In this document: piece after piece, positions 35,406-44,525 of the stretch
Layout of the letters: each line of letters opens with the position of its first letter
Position numbering within the stretch: the stretch's first letter is position 1
The notes under the pieces: generated by a model
Databases searched by the model: none
What the model saw: the letters and a program-made list of their open reading frames with translations, nothing else
What the model was told of the DNA's origin: nothing
Program-made: the position numbers and the translations under genes
Source: UBA6163 sp031411655
Lineage (GTDB): Bacteria > Planctomycetota > Planctomycetia > Pirellulales > Pirellulaceae
Reading direction: 5' to 3'
Length of the DNA stretch: 64,000 nucleotides
Assembly (NCBI GenBank): GCA_031411655.1
Contig: JANOBM010000046.1
Coordinates: 77,762 to 141,761 of the forward strand

Positions 35406-37625
35406 ATGATTCTTCAGTTGAAAGTTCGACTTGTTGCCTTGCTGTTACTTGCCATGGCTACGTCGCTGGCCGACGCGCATGAGGGGCATCAACCGCTTCC
35501 CACCAAGGGTGTCCAAGTTGATGCAGAGAATGGTCTACTGACATTGTCGGCGAAATCGCGTGACGCGATTGGGCTTCGATCCGAGGAGGTATCGGTAGGT
35601 ACCGTGGCCTCAACGTTGAAGGTCTATGCAGAGTCCGTTACACCGTGGCAGGCCAAGGCGTATGGATCGGCGCAAATCGCTGGACGCATCGCCAAGCTGT
35701 TGATGCGCCCCGGAGACTTTGTAGAGAAAAACCAAATTGTTGCTGAGCTAAGTAGCCGCGAGTTGGAATTGATTAAAATGGATTATCGCCAAGCGACTAA
35801 TGATCGAGAGCTCAACCAGCGTCTACTTGAGATGACACGACCATCTGCGCTGGCAGGCGCTGTGCCGATGCAACGTTTGCTGGACATCGAAAACGCGGTA
35901 GAGCAAAGCCAGAACCGCTTGGAAGTCGCGAGAATTGGAGCCGATGCGTTGGGTGTCTCTCTGGATGATTCGCCCATTAACCAAACTGATGGACTGTACT
36001 ATCCCATTCGTTCGCCGATCGCTGGCCAAATCCTTCACTCGGACCTCGCCGAAGGCAAGTACGTTGAAGCGTTCGAGCACCTATTTGAAATAGTCAACAC
36101 GGATGAAGTTTGGGTGCGGCTGCAGCTCTTAGAAAAGGACATCTTCAAGACTAAGGTCGGCAACCGTGTGAAGATCGAGTTCCCTTCGTCGTCCATTTCA
36201 GTCGAAGGCGTTATCGATCGAATGGACGCTGGTTTAGATTCCCAGACTCAAGTCAGTTCGGCGTGGGTTACCCTTGCAAACCAAGCGATCATTCCTGGGC
36301 TTGTAGGTATGGCCACGATCTATACGTCCGAGCAGGCTGAGAAACTGACCGTGCCCCACCGCGCCGTATACAGCGATGGACTGCAGAATTATGTCTTCGT
36401 CGAAGAAGCATCGACTCGGACTTCGGCTGAGTACCGCAAGAAAACCATTCGATTAGGCAAGCGTATTTTGGAAACGCAAAACCCAACGGAGCCGATGGTA
36501 GAAGTGCTACAAGGCGACGTCTATCCTGGCGACCGTGTGGTCGTGAGGGGAGGTCACGAGTTGTCGAGTTTGTTTTTTCTCGGTGTTCTGAAGCTCTCGA
36601 GCAGCGACCAGAAGCAATTAGGAATATTGACTGCGGCCGCAAGCCATCGGGAAATTGCATTGACAACTCAACTCCCTGCTTCCGTGACGTTGCCCCCGGA
36701 GAACCGAAGTGTACTCTCGTCTCAGGTAGACGGAACGATCCATTCGCACACACTGCGTCCAGGGCGATTCGTGAAGGCTGGTGAGAAATTGATGGAGATT
36801 GCTTCGCCTGGTTTTTACAAGCTTCAGCTTGACTTGATCAGCACTTCGCTCGACGCTGAGTTGTCGCTTCGTCGCGCCGATCGGCTCGATGGCGTCAAAG
36901 GCGATGCGGTTTCCCTTCGCGTGGTATTGGAAACCCGCTCGCAGGCGGAACAGCTAAAGGCACGGGCAGAGAGCTTAAGAAGGCAGCTTGCCACATTGGG
37001 ATTGCTGGAAAGCGAAATTGAATCAATCGTCAACGAACGAGCAATACTCGACTATCTTCCACTTCGTTCCAACATTGAGGGTCATCTTGCCTCGTCCGTA
37101 GTCACGCTAGGTGAAACGGTAGCCGCTAGCCAACCACTTGTCGAAATTCAAAATCTCCAAGCCGTTTGGATCGAGGCGCATGTGCCACCGCGCGAGACTC
37201 GCTCACTATCAGAAAAAGCCGTGGGTATCGCTACGATACTTTCCAGCCCTGACATCAGATTCCCAGTCGTTCTATCGCGAATCGGGCCAACAGTGAATGA
37301 GTCGACTCGTACACAGAAAATATGGTTTACTCCAAAGGCGACGTCGAGTATCCCGCAACTTCGAGCCGGAGCGTTGATGACAGTCAACCTACCGATAGGA
37401 GGCTCGACGTCGAGTCTGGCGATTCCCTCATCCGCAATCCTTCGTGATGGGATGCATTATTTTAGCTTCGTTCAAAAGAGCGATGGGTATGTCGAGCGAC
37501 GCCGAGTAAAGATTGGACGGTCGGATGGGGAGTATATCGAAGTTGTTAACGGTATCGAAGCCGGTGAGTTGGTTGTAATCACGGGTGGTCGCGACTTGCA
37601 GACAGCCTTTGCATCTTTGAGGTAA
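35406..37625 (+). CDS. Tandem (double) RND periplasmic adaptor
   Basis: 739 residues, about twice the usual adaptor length. The signal peptide ends near LADAHEGHQ. Unit one (about 30-390) has the lipoyl half AQIAGRIAKLLMRPGDFVEK, helical hairpin, RSPIAGQILHSDLAEGKYVE, and barrel/membrane-proximal parts ending GDRVVVRGGHELSSLF. Unit two (about 395-739) repeats the series: SSQVDGTIHSHTLRPGRFVK, helical hairpin, LRSNIEGHLASSVVTLGETV, and the final ELVVITGGRDLQTAF. Both units look complete, so it could replace two protomers of the hexameric adaptor ring. The pump follows six bases later. Frame is open throughout, so this is a genuine fusion. Confidence 0.88.
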   Translation: MILQLKVRLVALLLLAMATSLADAHEGHQPLPTKGVQVDAENGLLTLSAKSRDAIGLRSEEVSVGTVASTLKVYAESVTPWQAKAYGSAQIAGRIAKLLMRPGDFVEKNQIVAELSSRELELIKMDYRQATNDRELNQRLLEMTRPSALAGAVPMQRLLDIENAVEQSQNRLEVARIGADALGVSLDDSPINQTDGLYYPIRSPIAGQILHSDLAEGKYVEAFEHLFEIVNTDEVWVRLQLLEKDIFKTKVGNRVKIEFPSSSISVEGVIDRMDAGLDSQTQVSSAWVTLANQAIIPGLVGMATIYTSEQAEKLTVPHRAVYSDGLQNYVFVEEASTRTSAEYRKKTIRLGKRILETQNPTEPMVEVLQGDVYPGDRVVVRGGHELSSLFFLGVLKLSSSDQKQLGILTAAASHREIALTTQLPASVTLPPENRSVLSSQVDGTIHSHTLRPGRFVKAGEKLMEIASPGFYKLQLDLISTSLDAELSLRRADRLDGVKGDAVSLRVVLETRSQAEQLKARAESLRRQLATLGLLESEIESIVNERAILDYLPLRSNIEGHLASSVVTLGETVAASQPLVEIQNLQAVWIEAHVPPRETRSLSEKAVGIATILSSPDIRFPVVLSRIGPTVNESTRTQKIWFTPKATSSIPQLRAGALMTVNLPIGGSTSSLAIPSSAILRDGMHYFSFVQKSDGYVERRRVKIGRSDGEYIEVVNGIEAGELVVITGGRDLQTAFASLR

Positions 37626-37631
37626 GCTTCC

Positions 37632-40600
37632 TTGCTCGACAGCATCATACGTTTCTCACTTCAAAATCGTGCCATCGTTGCGATTGCATCACTTCTCGTC
37701 ATGCTGGTCGGGGCGTCTTTGCTTCGTACCATGCCCGTCGACGTGTTTCCGGACCTCAATCGTCCCACGGTGACGATTATGACCGAAGCACCCGGACTGG
37801 CTCCCGAAGAAGTCGAAGTGCTTGTGACCCGACCGATCGAGTTACTTTTAAACGGTGCGACAGGAGTCAAACGCGTTCGATCTTCATCTGCAATTGGTCT
37901 CTCCATCATTTGGGTAGAGTTTGATTGGGGAACCGACATCTTCATTGATCGCCAGATCGTGAACGAGAAGTTGCAACTGGCTCAATCAAGGTTGCCACCG
38001 GGTACAAGCCCGACGCTCGCACCGATTTCATCCATCATGGGTGAGATCATGTTGCTTGCGCTGCGCAGCGATCTCAAACCCACGTCGAAGTACGAAGCGG
38101 ACGCGAAAGCGATGGAACTGCGCACGCTGGGCGAATTCACCGTGCGTAATCGACTTCTTGCCGTTGAAGGCGTGTCTCAAGTCTCCGTTATGGGCGGAAT
38201 TCTTAAGCAGTATCAAGTACTCACGTCCCCTTCTAGGCTGGCTGCTCACAATGTAACCCTGGCACAGCTAACGGACGCTACGACGAAAGCCAATGTGCTG
38301 GCAGGTGGCGGTGTGATGAATCGCGGAGAAAAAGAATCGCTCCTACGGATCCAGGGACAGTCACTAACTCTTGAGGAAGTCGCCGCAACTCCTATCCTCT
38401 GGCGCGATCAAGTTCCAATACGTATTGGCGACGTGGCCGATGTCAAACTGGGTGGACCGATTAAGCGAGGTGACGCTTCTGCAGTTGTGAAAGTGAAGCC
38501 AGACGTCAATTTTGCTGTCGATCATGATGCTGAGTACGCGCGAATGAACGATGGCTCGTACGATTCGTCTAGTGACAACGATCGGACAGCGAATGCACAC
38601 ACCAAGCCATATCGTGAGCTACGAGGCGGCATGGCGGTCATGCTCACAGTGCAAAAGCAGCCTGAAGCTGACACGATCAAGCTTGACCAAAGAATCAACG
38701 AAGTACTGGCTTCCGTCCAGATGGAGCTACCTGCTGATGTAAAGCTCGAGTCGGAAGTGTTTCGCCAAAGCCACTTCATTGAAGCGGCGGTTGATAACGT
38801 TAGCGAGGCAGTTCGCGACGGCGCTATCTGGGTAGTCGTGATTCTGTTCCTATTGATGGGCAACTTTCGTACCAGTGTCAGCTCATTGTCATCCATGCCA
38901 TTGTCGATATTGCTGACTGTCATCGTGTTCTACCTGTGCGGCATCACCATCAACACGATGACGCTGGGCGGAATCGCAGTGGCGATCGGCGACTTGGTCG
39001 ATGACTCTATCGTAGATGTCGAAAACATTTATCGTCGACTTCGCGAAAACAAGCAGTTACCAATTGAAGCTCAAAAGCCGGCCCTGGATGTTATCTTCTT
39101 GGCATCTAGCGAGATCCGCAATTCGATTGTCTACGCGACCCTCATTGTCGTGTTGGTCGTGTTGCCGCTTTTCATGATGTCCGGCATTGAGGGGCGGTTG
39201 TTCGTGCCGCTGGGTATTGCCTACATCCTCGCCTTATTATGCTCGCTGGCGGTCTCCTTAACGTTCACACCCGTGCTGGCGAGTGTGCTGCTACCTCGTG
39301 CACCCTTTCTGGCCGATAAACGCGAACCGCTTATCATGCGTTGGTTGAAGTGCTGGGATGAAAGGCTGCTGCGCTGGACGCTGGGTCGTCCTAGGTCAGT
39401 TCTCGCTGGGGTAAGCGTATTAGTACTGCTCAGTTGCCTGACTCTACCTTGGATGGGCGGGGAGTTCTTGCCTCCTTTCAATGAAGGGACAGCAACCATC
39501 AACCTACGGCTTGAACCAGGGACCTCGCTGTCTGAGAGCCAACGTATCGCTGGTCGGATCGAATACCTCTTGCTCGAAGTACCAGAAGTTCTCTCTATAG
39601 CCCGCCGGACCGGACGGGCCGAATTGGATGAGCACGCAGAAGGTGTGAACAACACAGAATTCGAAGTGCGATTCGCCCAACATAAGTCTCAGAAAGTGGG
39701 ATGGCATAATACTGTCTTGCGGGCGATTCCGATCGCGCATCTCTGGGGCTTCGAATATCAAGGTCGAACTCAAGACGCAGTGATTGCAGATTTGCGTGAT
39801 CGAATTTCGAGCATTCCAGGGGCCGCTGTTAACATTGGTCAACCCATCTCGCATCGATTGGATCACATGATGTCCGGGATTCGTGCGCAGATCGCCGTGA
39901 AGGTTTTTGGTCCTGATCTGCGTGAATTGCGCACCGCGGCATACGATGTTCAGTCTAGGATGCAGGAGATCGAAGGGATCGTCGACCTCCAAATCGAGCC
40001 ACAAATCGAAATCTCGCAGCTGCAAATGCGAGTCAAACGTGAAGAGGCTTCACGATACGGTCTCGCACCTGGTGACGTGGCTGAAGTATTGGAGACGGCC
40101 TTCAAGGGCAAAGTCGTCTCACAGGTCATCGAGGAGGATAAGTATTTTGATTTAGTGGTCTGGTATGACAAAGATGCGCGTCGTGATCCCAACGTCATTG
40201 AAGAGACCATTCTTGAGACGCCTTCCGGAGCGAAAGTCGCTCTTTCACAAGTTGCAGAGATCTTGGATACGACCGGCCCCAATGTTCTCAATCGTGAACA
40301 CGTTCAGCGTCGCATCGCAGTTTTCTGCAATGTCCAAGGACGCGATTTGGCGAGTGTCGTACGCGACATCAAACAATCGCTCCAGCCGGTTGAGCAATCT
40401 TTGCATGAACTTCCAGGCGAATATTATCTCGACTACAGTGGACAGTTCGAAGCACAGCAGCAGGCCACCGTCAGGCTCTGGGGGTTTTCAATGCTGAGTA
40501 TCGTCGGCGTCTATCTGTTGCTGATGAAGGCGCTTGGTTCTCAGAGCGCGGCACTCCAAGTCATTGCCAACGTACCTTTAGCCGCGCTAGGCGCGATCGT

Positions 40601-41066
40601 TGCGCTCCTGATCGTGAATAGGCCTGAAATTGCAGAGTTCGTGGACCAACCGTGGTACCTATGGCCAGGAATTTGGATTCAGGCAACACATTTGTCTCTG
40701 GCGCACTGGGTTGGATTCATCACGCTCATTGGCATTGTGAGTCGCAACGGCATCATGATGCTCTCGCATTATCACCACCTAATGGAAGTCGATGGAATGC
40801 CATTTGGAAAGGAGATGATCATTCACGGTAGCCTCGAACGCCTCGCGCCCGTCATGATGACAGCTATGACCAGTTTCGTGGGCCTGCTTCCTCTGTTGTT
40901 TGGACATGGCGAACCCGGCAAGGAGATCCTCTACCCGCTTTCCATTGTGTTGTTTGGTGGAATGATTGCATCAACCGTGTTAGACCAAATGGTTACTCCC
41001 TCGCTTTTCTACCTTTTCGGTTCTGCGCGCCCCCTCTCGAATAAAGTGAGTTCACCGAATGTTTAG
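37632..41066 (+). CDS. CusA/CzcA-family RND metal efflux pump, first copy
   Basis: 1144 residues starting at TTG 37632, preceded by GAGG nine bases upstream. Normal heavy-metal RND layout: first helix VAIASLLVMLVGASLL, porter domains, and helix-4 signature GGIAVAIGDLVDDSIVDVEN (about residue 443), closer to the GGIAIAIG form of CusA than to DFG-type CzcA. Compared with other members it carries a His/Asp/Ser-rich insertion at about residues 292-332 (DAEYARMNDGSYDSSSDND and TANAHTKPY), in the first porter domain. Together with the double adaptor it should expel a soft metal from the periplasm; Cu/Ag is inferred from the neighbours. Confidence 0.9.
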   Translation: MLDSIIRFSLQNRAIVAIASLLVMLVGASLLRTMPVDVFPDLNRPTVTIMTEAPGLAPEEVEVLVTRPIELLLNGATGVKRVRSSSAIGLSIIWVEFDWGTDIFIDRQIVNEKLQLAQSRLPPGTSPTLAPISSIMGEIMLLALRSDLKPTSKYEADAKAMELRTLGEFTVRNRLLAVEGVSQVSVMGGILKQYQVLTSPSRLAAHNVTLAQLTDATTKANVLAGGGVMNRGEKESLLRIQGQSLTLEEVAATPILWRDQVPIRIGDVADVKLGGPIKRGDASAVVKVKPDVNFAVDHDAEYARMNDGSYDSSSDNDRTANAHTKPYRELRGGMAVMLTVQKQPEADTIKLDQRINEVLASVQMELPADVKLESEVFRQSHFIEAAVDNVSEAVRDGAIWVVVILFLLMGNFRTSVSSLSSMPLSILLTVIVFYLCGITINTMTLGGIAVAIGDLVDDSIVDVENIYRRLRENKQLPIEAQKPALDVIFLASSEIRNSIVYATLIVVLVVLPLFMMSGIEGRLFVPLGIAYILALLCSLAVSLTFTPVLASVLLPRAPFLADKREPLIMRWLKCWDERLLRWTLGRPRSVLAGVSVLVLLSCLTLPWMGGEFLPPFNEGTATINLRLEPGTSLSESQRIAGRIEYLLLEVPEVLSIARRTGRAELDEHAEGVNNTEFEVRFAQHKSQKVGWHNTVLRAIPIAHLWGFEYQGRTQDAVIADLRDRISSIPGAAVNIGQPISHRLDHMMSGIRAQIAVKVFGPDLRELRTAAYDVQSRMQEIEGIVDLQIEPQIEISQLQMRVKREEASRYGLAPGDVAEVLETAFKGKVVSQVIEEDKYFDLVVWYDKDARRDPNVIEETILETPSGAKVALSQVAEILDTTGPNVLNREHVQRRIAVFCNVQGRDLASVVRDIKQSLQPVEQSLHELPGEYYLDYSGQFEAQQQATVRLWGFSMLSIVGVYLLLMKALGSQSAALQVIANVPLAALGAIVALLIVNRPEIAEFVDQPWYLWPGIWIQATHLSLAHWVGFITLIGIVSRNGIMMLSHYHHLMEVDGMPFGKEMIIHGSLERLAPVMMTAMTSFVGLLPLLFGHGEPGKEILYPLSIVLFGGMIASTVLDQMVTPSLFYLFGSARPLSNKVSSPNV

Positions 41067-42159
41067 GTCTCTGTTTTCGATTTGTTTGATTCTGTTTTCC
41101 ACTTCGGCATTCGGTTCCGATCCTTTTACGATCATCTCAGGGAGCGGCGAGAGATCACCGAAACAGCCCCAAGCATGGGTTGATGTGAGCGGAGTCTTGC
41201 ATGTGACATTCGGCGTTGGTGATGAAGTTTATTACTGCAAGCCAGAAGCTGATCTTAAGCCCAGTCCGCAGGTTGCTTTCCGTGTGACCAACATGTCGAT
41301 TGGAATGCGGCGAGGTCCACGGATTGCTCATGCCAGCGACGCTATAGTCATCACTGTCATTGGAGGTCTGCAAGGCAAAGGCCGTGATGGTGATCTGTTG
41401 GCTTACCGATCAATCGATGACGGAAAGAGTTGGCTCAGCCCTGTGAAGGTCAATGACGTGGAGGCCTCGGCACGGGAAGGCCTACATGCCATGACAGCGA
41501 GTAACGATGGTACATTATGGTGCGTTTGGCTTGATCTTCGCGCGAAAGGAACTCAACTCTTTGCCGCTAAATCAATCGATCAAGGGGCCACGTGGAGTAA
41601 GAATCAATTGGTCTACCGATCTCCCGATGGAAGTATTTGCGAGTGCTGCCATCCATCGGTCATAGCAAACCAGGGTTCAGTACACGTTCTCTTCCGCAAT
41701 TCGCTACAAGGGAACCGAGACATGTACCTTGTATCTTCAGAAGATCACGGAGCCACTTTCGGTTCAGCCGTTCGGCTTGGTGAAAGTAGGTGGCAGCTCA
41801 ACGCTTGCCCCATGGACGGAGGCATGTTGGCGATGGATAAGGACAATCAGATCTCCACCGTGTGGCGACGTGACCGATCGCTGGTACTTGCCAGTCCGAG
41901 AAGTGGTTTCGAAAGTACTCTCGGCACAGGTGAGCAACCTTGGATCGCAAGCGATGGCGACAGGTTCCATGAAATTTGGACCAATCAGCGTGACGGTGAT
42001 CTTATGGTGATGAGCAGCGATAGTACCGGCAGTCAACGCTTGGGGACAAACGCCAGCTTTCCGGTTGTCGTAGCAAACCACCTGTCAGAGTCAGTTTACA
42101 TCCTCTGGGAGCATCGAACGGGTGACACGACCTCTCTTCTGGGACGCAAAGTCCAGTAG
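41059..42159 (+). CDS. Secreted BNR/sialidase-like propeller with CECC motif
   Basis: A 366-residue exported protein overlapping the pump's stop by 8 bp. The signal peptide is about 18 residues (LFSICLILFSTSAFGSD). Repeats of the BNR/Asp-box type occur (SIDDGKSWLSPV, SIDQGATWSK, SSEDHGATFG), so a beta-propeller is expected. Two motifs are unusual for glycosidases: GSICECCHPSV near 192 and LNACPMDGGM near 248, which could bind a soft metal. The catalytic residues of true sialidases are not evident. Since it is fused in translation to a metal pump, I suggest a periplasmic metal-binding or sensing role. A partial decayed copy of its 3' end lies at 52.4 kb. Confidence 0.78.
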   Translation: MFRSLFSICLILFSTSAFGSDPFTIISGSGERSPKQPQAWVDVSGVLHVTFGVGDEVYYCKPEADLKPSPQVAFRVTNMSIGMRRGPRIAHASDAIVITVIGGLQGKGRDGDLLAYRSIDDGKSWLSPVKVNDVEASAREGLHAMTASNDGTLWCVWLDLRAKGTQLFAAKSIDQGATWSKNQLVYRSPDGSICECCHPSVIANQGSVHVLFRNSLQGNRDMYLVSSEDHGATFGSAVRLGESRWQLNACPMDGGMLAMDKDNQISTVWRRDRSLVLASPRSGFESTLGTGEQPWIASDGDRFHEIWTNQRDGDLMVMSSDSTGSQRLGTNASFPVVVANHLSESVYILWEHRTGDTTSLLGRKVQ

Positions 42160-42215
42160 GCACGAAATTTGAGTTTCACCACCGAAACCTCCCCTTCTGC
42201 CACAAAGACGTTAAA

Positions 42216-42345
42216 TATACCGTGACAGAGTCGATGTTGCGGAAAAGGTGTCTGACCCGAATGGCCGGAACGGCCCTATGGGTGCTTCGCACCTTCGGGT
42301 CAGACACCTTTTCCAAAAACGCAAGAGTTAACCCGTCACGGTATA
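42216..42345. repeat. Nested palindrome (cloverleaf-like REP/MITE element)
   Basis: Outer arms TATACCGTGAC (42216-42226) and its exact complement (42335-42345) enclose a perfect 21-bp inverted repeat (42241-42261 with 42294-42314, beginning GGAAAAGGTGTCTGACCCG). Between those arms are two small hairpins, GGCCG-GAA-CGGCC (42263-42275) and GGTGC-TTC-GCACC (42281-42293). The whole could fold into a stem bearing two loops. It lies in the 354-bp gap between the propeller gene and the His-rich gene; nothing else is recognised there. The GTGTCTGACCC string recalls REP-type repeats mobilised by IS200-like transposases. Confidence 0.85.
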
Positions 42346-42513
42346 CAATGACGCAACCCATCAAAAATTATTTTTGCGGCTTATGTGCTTCGGTATGCAG
42401 TACAAAGTTGCGAGACTTGCCAACGGGTAACGGGCTGCGAGAGAAACTGCATTGGTAATAGTTTGCCGGAACTGCTATTGGTGGGCTAAGCTTATGCGGA
42501 TAGGGTTTTACTA

Positions 42514-42990
42514 ATGCACCGACTTATAGCGATTTTGCTGATTCCATTCTTTTTAGTGGGCAATTCTCTTGCTCATTCGCACGGATCGGCTGCGCACCAA
42601 TTTCCAAGCTCTGGTCGAGCTCATATCCACGTCGGAAGTGCTACCCAGCACGGCCATAGCCTTGAATGTCATGAGCATTCGCATCACGGTCATGATCGCG
42701 GCCATAGCCATGGTCATGCCGCTAACCAGAATCACAAGAGTGACAGTTCCAAACGCGCACCTGTCGAGAGTACGGCCGACCACGAATCCGACGCTATTTA
42801 CATTGCGGCCTCGGTCTTTGTGGGCACTTCGTCCGCTCGTGCCTCGATTGAAGTGGATTCGTGCGATTTTGTCGACACAATTGAAGGCTATTTGCCAGGG
42901 AATCGATTGCCGGCGCGGCACGATCGTCCGCCACTCGCAACCACCACTGAGCTACCGCTCTATCTGCTTCATGCTGCACTAAGGCTTTGA
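42514..42990 (+). CDS. Secreted His-rich protein
   Basis: A 158-residue protein with signal peptide (LIAILLIPFFLVGNSLAHS). A His-rich segment (about 20-75) contains many HxH and HG repeats, for example HEHSHHGHDRGHSHGHAA. The C-terminal third is ordinary and includes DSCDFVD with a single Cys. Such segments bind Cu, Zn or Ni. It heads the second adaptor-pump pair and probably buffers metal in the periplasm. No named family. Overlapping Met-rich frames on the other strand are composition shadows. Confidence 0.75.
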   Translation: MHRLIAILLIPFFLVGNSLAHSHGSAAHQFPSSGRAHIHVGSATQHGHSLECHEHSHHGHDRGHSHGHAANQNHKSDSSKRAPVESTADHESDAIYIAASVFVGTSSARASIEVDSCDFVDTIEGYLPGNRLPARHDRPPLATTTELPLYLLHAALRL

Positions 42991-43120
42991 TTCCTCTCGA
43001 CTGAGAGCATTCGCTCTTGATCGACGCGTTTCCTTTTTCCTCAAGCCCTCACCTGCTGCTCAGCTTCTTCAAGTCGTCACTTGATGCAGTGCAGCCTCAT
43101 TTCATCAAGTTTCGCAAATC

Positions 43121-44515
43121 ATGCGTTTTAACAAGGTGTTCGCACCGACGTGCGTCCTTTTACTGCTTGTCATCTTTCAATCGGTTGGTTGCTCGTCGCG
43201 CGAACCTGCAAGGGGCACTGCCTCGCAGTCGGCGAAAGAGCCTACAGACAAATCTGAACTACAGATCCTTGAACTGGGTGAGAAGGCGAGGAAAAACCTC
43301 AGCCTGGTCGTCAAAGCGGTGCGACCTACCGACTATTGGCGAACGCTCACCATTCCAGGTGTAATCGCCGACCGGCCGGGAGTTTCTGATCGGGGCGTTA
43401 TTTCACCGGCAGTTGGCGTCGTTGCCGAGATCCATGCGTTTCCCGGCGATACGGTGAAGCCTGGGCAACGCTTGGTAACCTTGCGTCTGTTCAGTGAATA
43501 CTTGCAAGCCACTCAAACGCAACTTTTCAAAGCTTCGCAGGAACTACAACTTGTCCGAGAACAAATCGAGCGGCTCGAAATTGCTGCCAATTCAGGAGCG
43601 GTTTCAGGTTCGCGCTTGATCGAACAACGCAACGAACTCCAACGACAGCAGACATTGATTCAGGCCTCCAAGCAAGAGCTTCTCAATCGTGGGCTGAACC
43701 CGGATCAAATCGCCTTGGTATCCGATGGAACTTTTACCTCAACGATCGAAGTTCTGGCTCCGCCACCTCAATCTCATGAAACAGTACTCGATGGACTCGT
43801 GAAGCTGGAGATCCAAACCGTTGGATTCAAGTCAGCCGGTGACATTGGTTATGAAGTGCATTCACTCGGCGTAGAGCTAGGTCAAACGGTTCAAGCAGGT
43901 GACCTGCTGGTCAACCTTGCCAATCACCAGTCGTTGTACGTGATCGGCCATGCTTTCAAACGAGAGGCAGGACTGCTTGAACAAGCCGCGCAAAACAAAG
44001 TCTCGCTGGAAATTGAATTCGCCGAGGACTCAAATGAACTTTGGCCAGCCATCGAGCAATCATTCCAGATTCGTCATCTCTCAAACACGATCGACCCAGC
44101 TACGCGAACCTTCGATTTCTTCGTACCGTTGCTCAACCAGTTGCGAACTTATCAGAAAGATGGCATGACCTTCCTGGTGTGGCGGTTCCGACCGGGCCAA
44201 CGCACGCGAATTGAAGTGCCAGTTGAGAAGTTTTCCAATGTCTTTGTTCTGCCATCTGAAGCTGTAGTTCGTGAAGGACCAGACGCTTACGTCTACAGAC
44301 AGAATGGCGACTTATTCAATCAGATTCCCGTTCACATCCTGTTCGAAGATCGCACGCATGTGATTCTTGCGAATGATCAAAGCATCACCCCAGGAACCTT
44401 CTTAGCTCAGAACTCAGCCGCTTCGCTGCGGCGAGTACTCAAGGCCCAATCGGCAAGTGGTGAACAACCAGGTCTTCACGTTCACGCGGACGGAACCGTC
44501 CACGCGGCACACTAG
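43121..44515 (+). CDS. Lipoprotein RND periplasmic adaptor (CusB-like)
   Basis: 464 residues, with a lipobox (VIFQSVGC, Cys near 25). The lipoyl half SPAVGVVAEIHAFPGDTVKP is near 97, a coiled-coil hairpin (about 125-180) follows, then the second lipoyl/barrel part with GVELGQTVQAGDLLVNLANH (about 250), and a C-terminal region ending in His-containing LHVHADGTVHAAH. That His tail is a candidate metal-binding extension. The stop lies 10 bp before the second pump's start, so they form one transcript. Normal CusB/CzcB size, unlike the double adaptor upstream. Confidence 0.88.
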   Translation: MRFNKVFAPTCVLLLLVIFQSVGCSSREPARGTASQSAKEPTDKSELQILELGEKARKNLSLVVKAVRPTDYWRTLTIPGVIADRPGVSDRGVISPAVGVVAEIHAFPGDTVKPGQRLVTLRLFSEYLQATQTQLFKASQELQLVREQIERLEIAANSGAVSGSRLIEQRNELQRQQTLIQASKQELLNRGLNPDQIALVSDGTFTSTIEVLAPPPQSHETVLDGLVKLEIQTVGFKSAGDIGYEVHSLGVELGQTVQAGDLLVNLANHQSLYVIGHAFKREAGLLEQAAQNKVSLEIEFAEDSNELWPAIEQSFQIRHLSNTIDPATRTFDFFVPLLNQLRTYQKDGMTFLVWRFRPGQRTRIEVPVEKFSNVFVLPSEAVVREGPDAYVYRQNGDLFNQIPVHILFEDRTHVILANDQSITPGTFLAQNSAASLRRVLKAQSASGEQPGLHVHADGTVHAAH

Positions 44516-44525
44516 GAGAACTGAA

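Noticed and set aside
42216..42345. Nested palindrome considered as an integron attC site
   Set aside because: No proper core sites at the ends of the structure, no array of cassettes and no integrase; a REP/MITE fits better.
42553..42921. Met-rich reverse-strand frame that could look like a copper-binding protein
   Set aside because: It is the antisense of a His-rich CAT/CAC repeat, which automatically yields Met and Val codons.
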